From assembly GCF_963675165.1 (NCBI RefSeq), contig NC_087378.1, positions 1,237,001-1,301,000 on the forward strand: a DNA stretch of 64,000 nt. Reading direction: 5' to 3'. The notes beneath the pieces are model-generated. The model made no database searches, was not told the DNA's origin, and was given only the letters and a program-made list of their open reading frames with translations. The position numbers and the translations under genes are program-made. Positions 37,412 through 51,400 of this stretch are shown piece after piece (within the stretch, counting starts at the first letter, position 1; each line of letters opens with the position of its first letter). Source of the stretch: Halichondria panicea (taxonomy: Eukaryota; Porifera; Demospongiae; Suberitida; Halichondriidae).

Positions 37412-39543
37412 ATGATGATTGGAATACTTTTCGTCGTTGCATCTTTACAATTAGTCGCCTGTGTTCCCATCAACACCACAGTAGCTGTCAGTCCAATGGA
37501 GGAGCAAACAGCTCAACAGGAGCAACAAGACATTGCCTGTCTTCTCAGAGATAATGCAGGAAAGAGATCGACATTCTACACAGCTGTTCGAGCAAAGCAC
37601 GGATTCCAAGACACGCCAGGTGAGTTGTATATACAATATTGTCATAATTATGTCCTATCATCAAATTGAGTACGTATATCCTTTGTTTGTCAATATTATA
37701 GAACAGGTACGTTTTATCTTTCTTTTTTCTATAGTGCGATCACTTCGGCCGAAAGTGTTTCAGAGTGACTCAGTCCGATGCTTTAGTCAGCGTCAATGCC
37801 CGGAGTCTGAGATCACCTGGTGCTTCAATCTGTACCATCCCTCCAAGTGTATTGAGGTGTGTTGGGACTCTAGTGGCAATGTCATCAATATGACTGAGAA
37901 TGGTCTCCCTCTTGAGCTCGACAGTGTCTTCAGTGTAACCAATGTGAGTTCATTAACAATAATATTAAAAGCAAGCAATTAACTATTTTGCTTGTGTGCA
38001 GGGATGTTTGTTCAGCGGTGGAGATTCGTGTGTGGAGTTAAAAGACACTCCGTTCTTTGTCGATGGAGGACTCCTCACATGTACGGCTGAGAGCAGCAGC
38101 TGTGTCCATAAGTCATTCATTAGCATCACCGTAGATTGTGAGTTACTATGTAACCTCCGGCCATATCACAACTCTTGTGAGCATGCGTATATACACTATA
38201 GACTACTATAATTACCGTACTACTAGAATATTTGCGGGTGAAAAACCTTTGCGAATGAGCCAAATCAACAGAAAATTTGACCTTTTGCGATCTAACTATT
38301 GCGTTCTGGCAAGGATCGTGTGTATTTATAATAGTAATAATTTAGGTTTTGCAGATTTTTTTGTTGCGAATTGATATCAACCCTCACAAAGTTCGCAAAT
38401 GTTTGATGCTCACAAAACATTCTAGTAATACCATGCTTAGAGTAATACCATGCTTAGTGTGTATCAATTAATACAATACTAACAGTTTCACACCCTGCCT
38501 GCAGACGTAGGTCTCACTACTGATCCTCCGACTATACAGTTCCACAATGCATCGAGTGAGCTTGTACTAGGGGAACAGAACATCTACCTTGTATCTGCCG
38601 AGTATCCAACTGAGCCAATCGATTTCTTCTTTGGATTTAGTGATGGTCTTACGCCATACATTAATGGAGAACCTGTTGCCATGACAATTCCTCAGGATGG
38701 GCCGTTTTGTGAGGTGAGGAAAATCAATACGTGTGTTTATGTCTTGCTTCTCATTATTTTTAGCTTTAATCTTTATTTCGTACATGTAGGTAACTGATGG
38801 ATGCTTAGCTGCCAGCCCACAGTATGACAACACCAGGACAGAGCGTGTCCGGTTCTACAGCTCCATGGTAACCGACTACGGGTGTCCAGCCACCTCACGC
38901 ACATTCTACAGCTGGCTTGTCATTGATGATGCACAAGAGGCGGATGACCTTGTTGAGTACCGATTCCGTGCCTCTGTGTATGTGTACGACCCTTACCCAC
39001 ATCAAGTTTACAATGAGTTCACTCTCAACCTAAGTCCAGGTACGTTTTACATGGCCCACTATCCCCCACTCTTCCCTATATGCACTATCCTCCACACCTC
39101 CACTCTCCCGCCCCCCCCACACTATAGCTACCCCCTTTCTTCCTTTCTTCCCTACTAATCACCGTTATCTCTCCCCCTTTCTTGCAAATAGCACGTGCAG
39201 TAGACTATACATATATTTACTGTATGTACCTATCTAGTTTCCTGCTGACACGTGTGACTGCACACATGTAGATATCCACTATCAGTGGTGTAGGAAGGGG
39301 GGGCTCCAGGGGCTGGAGCCCCCCATCTTTCTAGGCTATTAAGTAGAGATGACTTATCGAGCTGCACTATGTACGTAGATAGCCATACTTTTGTCCATTC
39401 AAAAAACTAGAGCCCCCCCCCCCCATTGAGAAATTGCTTCTTACGCCACTGACTATGTAGGCTAGCTTTCAACAAATTATGGATTGTTCTACATGTATTA
39501 TGCAGTTGACCAGCCAGGAAGTGGAGAGGACATGACATTGTGA
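37412..39543 (+). CDS. Secreted RTK-ectodomain paralogue, copy B, 349 aa
   Basis: Exons 37412-37619, 37735-37943, 38002-38137, 38505-38713, 38790-39039, 39506-39543, identical in length to copy A and fully open. Differences from A that I could see are few and lie in the first exon (for example M-E-E-Q-T for M-D-E-Q-A after the signal peptide). All cysteines in the CFSQRQCPESEITWC and VCWDSSG blocks are kept. AATAAA at 39552. Convergent with RTK copy B. Function unknown; see copy A. Confidence 0.88.
39279..39457. mobile_element. MITE, TCAGTGGTGTAGGAAG ends (copy B)
   Basis: Same element and position as 23422-23597, with a shorter C-run. Confidence 0.65.
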
Positions 39544-39688
39544 TGAAGAACAATAAAAGCATACTGAACATTCTCATGATGAATTTAGCACATTAGACAA
39601 GTGTATAAAAGTGAAAACCATTATTCTTTTCATGAAAAATAATTATGAAATGGACAATGAATGTTTATAGCCTTGTTTGTTTTGAATC

Positions 39689-42600
39689 TCACACTTGAGT
39701 TTCCTGCATGTAAAATGTGAATTGTAAAAGTCTTAGGATTGATAAAATGAATGTGTTTACCTGTGGGGTATGATTTGTAACATTTTGATACTCTCCATTC
39801 TCAATATCCGATATTTCAACTGTGCATGGCTCTATTTCACACGAGGCAACACTTTCTTCCAATCGTAGTGAAGTATCATCATCTGAAATATCGATATGTG
39901 TGCCATCTTCACCATCAGTAGCTGCTACAGTCAAGTAGTTCTCACTGTCAGCATCAGAGCATGCCTCGAATAGGTGGACCAGGTTAGAGGCAGATGGACG
40001 CTCGTCTGGATTTAGTCGCCAGCATTGTTGCATCAATTTATAGCTAGAGGGTGTGTGGCAGTTAATAGTCATTGAAACTGAAACTATAATTAGTGGGTTA
40101 GATATGACGGGAAACACTTAAAGGCCATGCACCAATGTCCCAAATTAATTATCTGTATAACGACTAAAACTTTGTCCCTCAAAGACATGCATCCATTATA
40201 AGGGGCTCAACTAACTGACTGTATCACTGTTTACGATTCACTTACAATGAGTCTGGGCATCCGTTGGGTTTAGCCAGCCTCATGCCAGCTTTGAGAGATC
40301 GAATGTAAGGTTCCCACGATTGCCCAATCTTCACATCAGAGAAGGGACGATGACCTGCAAAGATTATAATAATTTACAATTACAATATTGCAGCTCTCAC
40401 AGATACCATAGTGATACAGGGGCATTATATAATACATTATAATATACAAGGCTTACAATTACTTACCGTATGAAAAGATTTCCCATAGCGTTACACCCAA
40501 TGACCATCTGTGTGTATTGTAAAGGGGTGCGTATTAATTAGGCTAGGCATGAGCTATGTATTTAAAACACTTACATGTCACTTTTGTGCGAGAAAACATG
40601 TTCCTCTAGAGCCTCAGGTGCAGTCCATTTAACTGGAATTCGACCCTGCAATAATAAAATGTATTAAAATTTCTGTTTTTATTGAGCAGGATTTTAACTC
40701 ACCTCACTTCTTCTGTAGTACTCCTTTTCAGACATTTCTTTTGCCATTCCAAAATCTCCAATCTTGAGCACAAAACCTTCTGTGATGAGGATGTTTCTTG
40801 CAGCCAAGTCACAGTGGACAATATTTTGTTGTGCCAGGTGCTTCAAACCACTTGAAATCTGTAGAGCAAAGTTATGCACATCTTCCATGTAGAGTAGGCC
40901 CTTGCTGTTAATGTAGTCATGAGTAACAGCAGCTGAAGCTGGGCCGCAGCAAGCTTCTGCTGAAAGTTCAGGGTTTAACGAATCATTTTGGATTTCTTGG
41001 TGGTTCATTGCAATCTCATTTCCTTGTAATGGCTCACTATTAGTTGCTGAAATATCTAAATAACTTGGCGGAAGCGATTGTATATTTATTCCAGGCTCCG
41101 TTGAAGACATGTTAGCATAGGTGGAGGAGTCAGTGCAAGAGTTGCAAGACTGGTGGCGGACATTACGGTGTACAATGTGGGGTGTATGATTTAAATGTAG
41201 GACAACTTCCTCGCACTCTTTTAGAAAGGTTTGTAAGCTCCCGTACAGTGCAAACTCCACAATCAGATACAGAGGGCTACCTGTGAATGAATAAGAACTT
41301 GGGTAAATCACCAGCACTTCATATAGTACATGTTTGTTTGGTCTGCTAGAATGAAGGATAAATAGAAGCACATGTGCTCCAGATGATAATTGTAACTGAT
41401 GTGGTTTATTGAGAAGCCAGGACATGCATGGTTCATTATTGTGTTGCGTTGAAAGCTTAAAACCAGACCAGAAAAATGTCCTTATGTCAAGGAACAGGAT
41501 GATGTTTGGATGAATTCACTATCAATATAGTGAGCCCACTTCTAAGGTGTCAAGCTTACTAGCACAGATAATAATATTACAAACAAACTTACTTGATGTT
41601 TCTCTGCTGTATCCTAGGAGATTAACAATATGGGGATGAGGTCTAATCTTCCTCATAATCTGTAGCTCTTGCCAGAGGCAGTCTGCGTCATTATCTGGTG
41701 CAGATGCTACAAGGGTGCATGCATGGGTGCACAACAATAATTATGAACAATGATTTAATTGTACAATAATAGCATAATTATTACTACCTGTAGAATTAAG
41801 ATGTACAATAATAATCAACACATACCTTTGCGGGTTTTGACGGCCACGATATTTTTATCAGGAGAATCTGTCACAATCCCCTCAGCTTTGGCCAAAAGAA
41901 CAACTCCAAAAGTACCATTTCCTGTACACAATGGAAATCATTGATCACGCATGCAGTACATGGTGAATGCAAGGATTGTTTGACAACAGTCCAATCAACA
42001 CTGTCTCATGAGAGGAAGTGGAACCTTCTAATGACAATAATAAACTAACTTTCTCACCCAATTTTTTTTTAATAATCTATTGACCACTTACGGCAAGGAG
42101 GGAACAGTGTCTCCACTGAGGCTTCATCAACACATCCTTGGCACCAAACCTCCCCTTCCAGTTTTTAAACCTCATTATTTTACCTCAGCATCCTATTGGA
42201 AACTATATATACCAGCCAAACCTCACCATACTCGTACTACAGTACTTGAGGGTACAACCATGCAACACACTTAAATAATAGTAAACACAACACAACAAAA
42301 CAATAAATGTATACAGTTGTAGGTGTGTAAACATGATTGTGTCAATTGACTGTTTGTTAATGGGCTAGCTAAGATAATAGTTGTAGCTATAGAAACTCAC
42401 CCAAAACTTTGTCCAATAAGACAAGCCTCTCTCTAGGAAATTCAAGCTCATCATGCTCTTGAACATCCATGCGATTCCAAGCAGTGTCTATACGAGCTCG
42501 ATTGCTGAATGATTGTACAACCAAGTCACTTCTTCGTGATGTTCGCCTGCTCTTGAAGCGTCTCTTACGCTTGGCCCTTTGGACCCAAAACACCATCAAG

Positions 42601-45082
42601 ACCAGTATCAATATAGCTGTGACTAAAAGCACCAAGACGAAAACTCCAACAGCAATGTAGGTCACAATAAATGGGTTTACAAGTATCTCTGCATTGGTGG
42701 TGGTTTGGCCTGTAATGGAGCGTAATAATTATTATAATCTCTAATAATTATGGACTCACTTTGCTCTGTAGCAGTATATTGTGGTTCAGCGTTGTTCAGC
42801 TGGGTACGAATTTGTGTAGACCATACGGCAATTGGATTCCTATCCCCTCGTGACCGGATGACTGCACACTCATATCGACCAGAGTGATTTCGAGAAACAT
42901 TGCAGAGGAAAAGAGTGGCTGAGAAGTTTCTTACAAACTGGCTCACTTCTTGAACATCATACCGGTAATACACATTGTTATACTCGGAGCAATGGATGTC
43001 CTGTAGCAAGAAAAGAAGATACCTTGAATATGGCTCTGTTACAGAGGGTGACCTGCTTATAGGGTGACCATGATAGGTAATGCTGCGTTGGCCTGATGTA
43101 CTGATAATTGTGACAGGGCCTAGGAAAACAACCCTTATGGAGCAAACTAATAATGTTCAGTACACTACAAAGTAAAATATTTAGAGCTATTTTAGGATTT
43201 TGGTTTTCTTTCACAAGAAGTAACTTCAATATCTCCTCTAACTAAAAAAAAAATTTTTTATCTGAACATTTTTTTGTATAGCCGTTACAAGGCAGCCATT
43301 GAATTTTTTCATGCTGTTCTTGTATGCGGATAGAACTTGGAACATTCGTTTCTCAAAATGGTAGGTCAATACTTCCCCCCTTTCACCCGAAAATATTTTG
43401 GGGTAGGAAGGTGCAAAGTGAGTGTTATTGTAATCAATTTGAAGCTTAAGCACTGCTTTATTTAATTAAGCAATAAAATACAATTAATTAGTTTGCTCCA
43501 TAAGGGTTGTTTTCCTAGGCCCTGTCACAATTAGTGGTTACCTTTTCATGGTCACTATCAGCCTCGACAGCTGGCAGCTCTTGTCCGTTCAGCGTCCACA
43601 CTAGCCTATCACCAACTCCAGCTTGAGCAGACACAGACCACTGCACAGAGTCTCCTAGCTCAGGCTGTGTGCTGCGGTTGTTGTGAGTAGTTGAGTTGAC
43701 ATCGTACGGAATTGCAAGGGGAACAATGTCAATGATTGGTGTAACTGCAATGAAAACATTAACAATAATTAAGCCGTGGTTTTCTTTGCATGCTGTCTCC
43801 ACTCACCTGCAGTCAGGTTCAATTTTATCACATTAAGCGCTGCCCTGGATGAAAAAAAGTCTAACGGAATCGAAGATTTGAATGTAAAGTTCAGCCCTGC
43901 ATCCGATTCTTGCGCATTATCAATCACCAGCCATATTTGGAAGAAGAAAATATCCCGAGGGCAGATTGGCATGAAGGAAAGAATGGAGTACACTCGAATA
44001 CGCTGCTTTTTCAAGTTTTCATAAGTCTCAACGTAACCAGCTACTTCACTTTTTGAACAATTCTGTTCATGTAGGAAGTGTATATATAATGAGCTCAATT
44101 TATGCAGTGTTGACACTTACCAGAGCATCACAAAATGGATTTTCAGGAATAGAATCCAAGAGGGTTTGGCTATCGTACGCATGAATTCCAATTGCACTAA
44201 TTCCAGGTCGAATGCCACCAAAGACTAGAAAGGAGGCATATGCAACCTCCACAGTGAAATAGTAGACGTTTTGCTGACCGATAACCATCTCATCCGTTGA
44301 GTTATGGTACGTCACATTAGGAGGACCAACAGTGGAAAGTGGAACTGAAAAAATAAGGAGAGAATCTCTGAGCAATAGTTGATTGTAGTTCATTAATAAA
44401 CTTACAAACAACGGTAACTCTAGAGAACGCCTTGGCAGTGCATGTGTCATTCTGTGATGTACAAGTGAGAGCACCTCCCTCGACAAGAAACGGTGTTGCG
44501 TGAACGGCTATGCAAGGTCCTCTAGCGCCTCTACAATCCTGTTAAATATAATTATAGTGAGATCATAATATAGTAATTGTATTAAAGTAGCCTAGCTTAC
44601 ATCTCCAGTTGTGAAGTAGCGGTTTAGCTCAAGCAGTGCAGCACCTTCAGTCATATTGAGGACATTGTTGTTAGAGTCCCAGCAAATTTCAATGAGCTTA
44701 GTAGGATGGTAGAGGTTGAAGCACCAGGTGACACTTGTGTCTGGGCATTTCAACTGGCTGAAACACTTGTGAGCCCCAACTCCCCCATGTGGTAGAGGCA
44801 TTACACGTACCTTAGCTATGGAGTAAACAATAGATAGTAAACAAAGAATAATCCAAACTATGGAGTCTATGTAGCTGAGCATAGAATGCTGTCATAAATC
44901 TTACCTTGGGATACTCCATGCTTGGACTTTACTGAGCTGAGAAAGTTCCTTCTAGCTGTTATGTTGTCTTTGAGCATGCAAGAAATGGACTCTTGCTCCA
45001 GCTGAGGTCTCACTGCATCCTGGCAACCCACCAAGGTTGAGCTCACTAAGAGTAGTGTCAGTAGTCCTAATGAAGCAATCAT
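39689..45082 (-). CDS. Receptor tyrosine kinase, copy B, 1021 aa
   Basis: Sixteen exons with the same lengths as copy A: 45082-44905, 44815-44601, 44538-44406, 44344-44121, 44062-43807, 43744-43542, 43000-42760, 42709-42401, 41921-41826, 41706-41593, 41280-40703, 40645-40575, 40507-40467, 40354-40246, 40043-39761, 39703-39689. Every kinase landmark is retained, including HCDLAARN, DFG, EKEYYRRS, YANM, YINS, YQNV and the terminal ETQV. Visible changes include R to Q in the juxtamembrane (WVQRAKRKRR), N to D between the glycine loop and VAVK, and several in the kinase insert (CKE to CEE, HRNGR to HRNVR, SSIYANM to SSTYANM). The intron between exons 6 and 7 carries a 419-bp MITE absent from copy A. 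With no frame break in 5.4 kb, both copies look functional. Confidence 0.93.
43110..43528. mobile_element. 419-bp MITE with perfect 42-bp TIRs, AATT target duplication
   Basis: GTGACAGGGCCTAGGAAAAC (continuing to 42 bp) is mirrored without mismatch at 43487-43528. It is flanked by AATT at 43106-43109 and 43529-43532. Copy A has the empty site CTGATAATTAGTGG with one AATT (about 27244). The interior is AT-rich without a transposase. Confidence 0.93.
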
Positions 45083-45455
45083 GATTGGATTTCTCAGCTG
45101 CAGAGACTGTAGCAGAATGGGTCCTAGCTGCTCTCCTCATTTTTATGCAAGCTAAAACGGAAATGAACAAGCTGTGAAACCTTTCATGTGCTAAGTGGGT
45201 CGCTAAGGAGAAATCTGCACACTCAGCAAGCTTTAATTAACCTGGCCTTCACAGTAAGAATAGCTTTCCTTCAGGCCTTATTTCTGATGAGGTAGACTGT
45301 TCATTTCACACCAGAGGAGACCAAAATCAATCACCAAAGCTATCTCAAGTGAGTATAAAGATACCAAAATAATTATTGCCTCCAAATATAAAATTACAAG
45401 CACATGCTCACGTACGAAGGCTCCACCTACACACACACATACACACACACCAGAT

Positions 45456-48400
45456 ATGAGTTTCCATGACCCCCTCTTCAAGCTGTTCCAAGTTGGGTTC
45501 ACGTTCTGGTTGGGACTGATTGCTTACAGCTTCATCTCGGCTCTCTTCAACTTATGCATCTTCCGTAAAACATACCTTGAAATCCTTCGATATTTGTATA
45601 GGGTATGTTTATAATTAGTGTGCTACAGTTAGATACTACCTCAGTATGGTGTATTTATATACTATATGCTAGGAGCACACGCAATGGTGATTACATGACT
45701 GTGTATGCATATATCCAACACACGTTAAGTGGATTGTTGCTAAATTCGTTCCATTCTGAGTGGGTGTGGTGTACCTATTTGAGTGGGTGTGGTGTACCTG
45801 TGTGAGTGGGCGGCCTCATTGTCTGTTTTGTGATTGTGCAGCTGTTAGGGTTCAAGATAAGGTCATCCTTCCAGGCCAACAATCTTGAAGGTAACTAAGT
45901 TACACAAGACTGAAACCATCCACCATGGATATTATCAATCAGTTACAAAAATGTAGATTTTCTGTTATATGTAATGTTTTCATTATCCGGCCCCGATAGA
46001 TCGCCGTGGTTCCCTTTCTGTGCCTCGAACAAGATCGTTTGCTACCTTCAGGCACACCTTTAAGATTGACGATGCTTGCAGTTTTGTCACCGACGGAATT
46101 GGGGTGAGTCAAATTAAGGATAATTAATGTACTAGCTACCAGGTTTGTGATATGTATATACAGTAGACTCTCGCTAATCCGAATAGAACGGGACCAGACT
46201 CCATCCGAATACATGAAATTTCCCGATTAATTAAGTGATTATGAATATCATTAACGAAGACACTGCATGTGTACAGATATAAAGGCTATCACTGTGGCCA
46301 GAAGGGAACCTGCTAGCTAGAATAGTCTTTTATCTCAACATTCTCTCCAATATAGTGAGTCTTGTGAGCTCCCTTAGTTTTCTTTGCAGTGGCTGTTGTG
46401 CTGAGAGCACGTTATTAATAAAATTATTGCTGATTCAGCAAAGCAAGCTGGTACCATGCGCAATAGTCTATTCTACTGACATGCCCCTCCTTTTTCATTT
46501 TACCGGTTTGCTGGATTTGCGAGGTTTCAGACTAAAGAGGTCCGGATTAGTGAGGGTCTACTGTAGCTTAATTGTAATGAACAGTTACCAGCCCTATAGC
46601 TTTGTACTGTAGCTTAATTGGCTGGCTGAGCATTTTAGAGATTTACACGTAGCAGTATCTGCATATTTGGTGTTACATAAAGTACAATGTCGTGTAAATT
46701 TGCCAATAACAAAACCACAATAACGGATATGTTGCCATGTATAATGTATAATAATGAACACCATAATTATAGCGGGTAATTTTCATGGGGTAAAAAATTT
46801 AACAGCTGTGATTTTCGTGAGTAAAAAGTTTGTTTGCTTCACTGCCTGCACTGTATTGTATGTGTTCCGGTAAATCACGCCTAGGCTTTCGTGGGGAAAA
46901 TGTTTGTCGAGGTTGGCTTTCCCACGAAAACAACGAATTTTTACCTCACGAAAATTACCCACTACACGGTAATAGCAGACTGACAATTCTTCTCTGTTGC
47001 TACACACTAGCTACAGTGACCACACAATTATAGTCTGTACCAATGACCCTCCGAGCTGGAATCGTATCAACTTGAGCAAGTCTCTAGCTTCCATGTTATT
47101 CTCCTTCTGATGATATACCATATAGCGGTAATTTTCGTGGGGTAAAAAATTCGTTTTTCGAGTTGAACGAATTTTTTACCCCACAAAGATTACCTGCTAT
47201 ACGGTAGTTGTTATAGAAAAGGGGGAAAATAAATGTTTGCTCCAGTGTGTAGAGATTTACCCCTCTCCCTGATGCAGGTGATAGTGGATGATGAGGTGAC
47301 CAAGAGCTTCTCTACGGAGGAGGTGGAGGAATGGAACTTCCTCACCCGAACACAGGTGCATGTCAGTATGAGGTGAGCTCTAGTAGAGAGGGACCCCGTC
47401 ACAAGTCACTAGCCTTAGGCTGTGTGTGCATACCTTTGCATAGTGAATGATCACACCTTCTGCCTTAAATATCGTAGGTGGCAATTTTTATGGATAGAAG
47501 TCGTTGGACAAGCAATGCTAAATATTTCCCCTCTCCCCCAAATTCAAATCCATTTGTTTCTCCACACAGTTTGAAGGTGGAGCTCCTCCTACTCCTGTCC
47601 ATTGTCTTCAGGTTTGGACTGTTTTTCTTCGTAAGGTGTGCATTGTATGGGTATATGCTATTACTGGAAGGCCACTAGGTACATACATGTAATTTTAAAT
47701 TTAAAGGCCATTGTAGTTTGTTGATTTTCAGTATTTGATCATTTACTTATGAATGTTGGGGAAACTATTCAATGGTGCTACCGGCCAGGTGTGGACATTT
47801 CCAGCTCTATTAATTGATATGGCGAAAGTGGTCCTCTTTGCTTTGTGTGTGTGGCTTTTGCCCCACTTCCCTCCATCAATAGCACTGTTTATACCGCCTC
47901 TTAACCTTATTGCCCCTGAGTCTTTCATTCATTCAGTCTGCGTCTGTACTGGGAAAATGAGGGTAAGAAATTGAATTATGCACTGGAAATGGTTAGAATG
48001 TGACAAGATGTTGGGTTTGGGGGAATTCAATAGTTGGGGCTTTTGTTTTCTCCTGGTATGTTATCAATCTACCAAACTTCCATGCTGGATTCATCAATTG
48101 GCTTTGTGACTGTTTTCCTCCAGCTTCATGGTGGATGTGTGCCCTTTTGATGTGTGCCTTTTTAACCATGGCAGTAGAATTGGGAGACTCTGCCCCTTAC
48201 GCATGTCCATTGTTACACTGGAGTGGATTCCTATTACCAACATGGTCCCTTTAGGAGCATGTACAGTAACCCAGGGGTCATACTATATGTGATAAAATTA
48301 TGAGATGGGAGCAATTTATGATGGAAATGTTGTCCCTCTCTCCCTCCAGATTGCCGATAGGTATTGTGAGCTTGCTCTGGCTGTTGGGGACTATGTGTGT

Positions 48401-51400
48401 CTTCTCTGTCCTCAACAGCGTCTGCCCCCACTCTCCGTGAGTCAATCTCCTTCTTGCATGTACTGTGCGTGTGTGTCTCCGTGAGTCAGTCTCCTTGCAT
48501 GTGTAGCATGTACATAGTTTCCACCTAAAACAAACCATTTTAAAATTGAAAATTCTAGGTCTAGACTTGAGTTATGGGCCAACAAATAGTTCCAATGCAA
48601 GCTGTATTAATTACGTTGTGTAGCTTTGCAGACAAAGCTATAATTAAAAACACATACAATAGCACCGCCAATCCTATGCACAACCTACTACATGATTGTA
48701 CTCTAATTAATAACATTACCCCCTCCACCTCTCTCCCCCAGACTAAAGAATAAGGCTGAGCGCTACTGTTCCATCGTCTGCTGTAGACTACTAGCACAGA
48801 CCTTCTCTGCAGTTATCAGCATTCACAATCCGTAAGTCCACTGGTTGGTTGCTTAGTAACTATCTGGTGGGAGAATCACTTTGTGGGTACTGTATTCCCA
48901 GAGGAAGTATATAATTATGACACTTGAATTCCCATTGTGATGACGCGTGCCTAGCTGAAAGTTTACTGAAATTTACCGTGACCTTGCCACGACAAACTCT
49001 AGGCTTGTAGAATGCTTGTAACTGACTGTTTAGCTAGCTCTGTACAAGGTCTCTATGGCTAGCTATAGTGTTTCTTCAGCTGAGGTCCAGGTTAAAACTC
49101 GTTTAGATATTTTTTAATGGTGCAGTGTTCTCACCTCTTGTAGCAATATTTTGTAACTGAATAGCAAGGGGTTCACTGGGCGGAAACAGTTTGATCTAGG
49201 TCTAACTATACTACCCTTGATTTTGAAAAGCCTTAATTAGTCACAGAATAACAAAGTTGTTATTGGGAACACACTACATACATTGAAAACCATGTCAAAA
49301 TAGATTGGAATGCGATTAAAAGAGAGCTCACGAGATGCGTGTCGTACCTCCTCTGCTATATTCTAGTCTCGTGGCCACACTCCTCCTTAGGGGAGATAGT
49401 CTGGCCAACAGAGTCACTTTTCTTGGTTCTCAGATGTCCAAAAAATGGGCGTTACTGAAATGGGCGTGGTGACGATGCTAACACTGGCTAGCTATTTATT
49501 ACTCCCGTACAGATTTTTAATGATGTTCTGTACTTGAAATAACATTTTTAGTTGATGTATATCAGAATTTAACTTAGCCATTGCCTAACTGGCAAAGACA
49601 AAGGTCAAGTACTACCAACCTCCTCTGTGAGGTGAAGTCATGTGATAGATTCTTGCAAATCTGATTGGAGCAAGAAAAAGTGACTATAATGCCAGACCCT
49701 CTCCGTGGCACCTATCAGATCACATGCAAGGGAGTGGTCTGGCCCCAGTGTAATGGCTGGTTTTTAGGCTACAAACAGTGTAAGCATGTTGACCAATATC
49801 CTTAAGTTTCTGGTATTTAGGGTTATGCCCTTTTTGTCGAATACTTTCAATGCCTTTATCATGGTTATCATGGTGGTATGGTGATCTACCTCCCTTTTAT
49901 ATATGGGTGCTCCATTGTCAGAGCAGTTTCCAAAGTTGAGGTGGAACAAACTGGCTTCTGCTATCTGGCTTAGTTTTCATAATGGTCACCATCTGCCTTG
50001 ATCATGTTTTCCCCAAGCCCACACTTGAAGCATTCAGACCCTTTCTCACATTTATATAGGGAAATATGTACTGTGCGTGTGTGTGCGTGTGCGTGTGTGT
50101 GTACGTGTGCGTGTGTGTGTGTGTGTATTCTGTGCGTGTGCGTGTGCGTGTGCGTGCGTGTGTGTGTATTCTGTGTGTCCGAATGTGTAGAGTAAGTTGT
50201 GCTCACAGATGTGCCTGCTGGGTGGTGGTTGATACTCACCTAAACCACCACTAAACCTCTTAGGCCTATATTATAGTTTACTACATAAAAGAGGAACATT
50301 TGTGTGTTGAAATGAGATTGAAGATTGAAAATAGCCACCACCACTTGGGCACATCCCTGCCAGTGCTTGATATTAGCCACTACCACTTTGAAAATTCTGG
50401 GCACATGACTATCAGTGCTTGATATAGTACAGTGTTTATATTTGTACGTGTATAGCTCTATACACAGCTGATGCTCTAGCTCTATACACAGCTGATGCTC
50501 TAGCTCATAATTATGTTGACATGGTAACATAACGGCTGTGTTTTCACTTCTTATTCAAACTGCTATTAGACATACAATTGCTTGTCATGGAGACTCTCAT
50601 TAGATCAATGCTTTCACTATTCACATTCACACAGTTTATGTATTGCTCTCTCCTCATATATATACACACTCTAAGTTATTGTTTATTCAGCTGTTGTTTG
50701 TATACCTCATCACATTATTACTGTTCACACATCAAGATAGGCTATTGTTCTCACTATTAACTCAGCGCACGTATAGTTCCACAATCTCTAACAGAATGTC
50801 TTCGTTAGCCACGGGTGAATCTCTGCACACTCTCATCTCTATGTCATCACTAGTAGCAATCAGACTCTTGTAAAACCACGGGGGGTTGTTAAACGTACAA
50901 CACGAGCTGACTTCACCACACCCAGCTCCATCCCATAACGGATCACTGTCGTAAAACTCGAAACCTGCATCTTCTCTGCTCCCCGTGTCACAGAAGTAAT
51001 CATTACTGACAAAATCCGGAATCGTGGCTGCTTGCCTAAAGCCGGCATTCGAACACCTACAAGAGGAGAGGTGGCCTAAAGTCTCGTCCAAAGCTGCTGC
51101 AAATGTCCATATGTGTTGCCTCTCTGTGCCGTGTGTGAGGCTAATACCATCCACGTACACGTCGTCAATACTCCGGGTGCTAGATGATTGATACGGAAAG
51201 AAAGCGTTCGGTGTTCTGTCTTGATAGCCTATGATTCGACCACACACATGTGAGTAGCTTATCCCGTTGACTGGGAAGAAGGAGCCTATACAACCGGCAC
51301 CAGTGTCTACCGTACGGCATAGTCGCAATGGCTGTAGGTTTGTGTCCGTCCACACTTGGAAGTTCTCAGGGCAGGTCTGTTGAAGATCTCTCATATTCAC

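Larger units (their letters stand above)
33718..49970. repeat. Tandem segmental duplication, copy B
   Basis: Second copy of the cassette. The offset to copy A is 15862 bp at the secreted gene and 16274-16293 bp at the RTK and GPAT exons. B-specific features are the 419-bp MITE at 43110, a small MITE at 47116, a different transmembrane exon in the receptor and a short 30-bp array. Confidence 0.93.

Noticed and set aside
43238-43453. 71-codon frame inside the 419-bp MITE as a transposase remnant
   Set aside because: No catalytic motif or similarity recognised; far too short.
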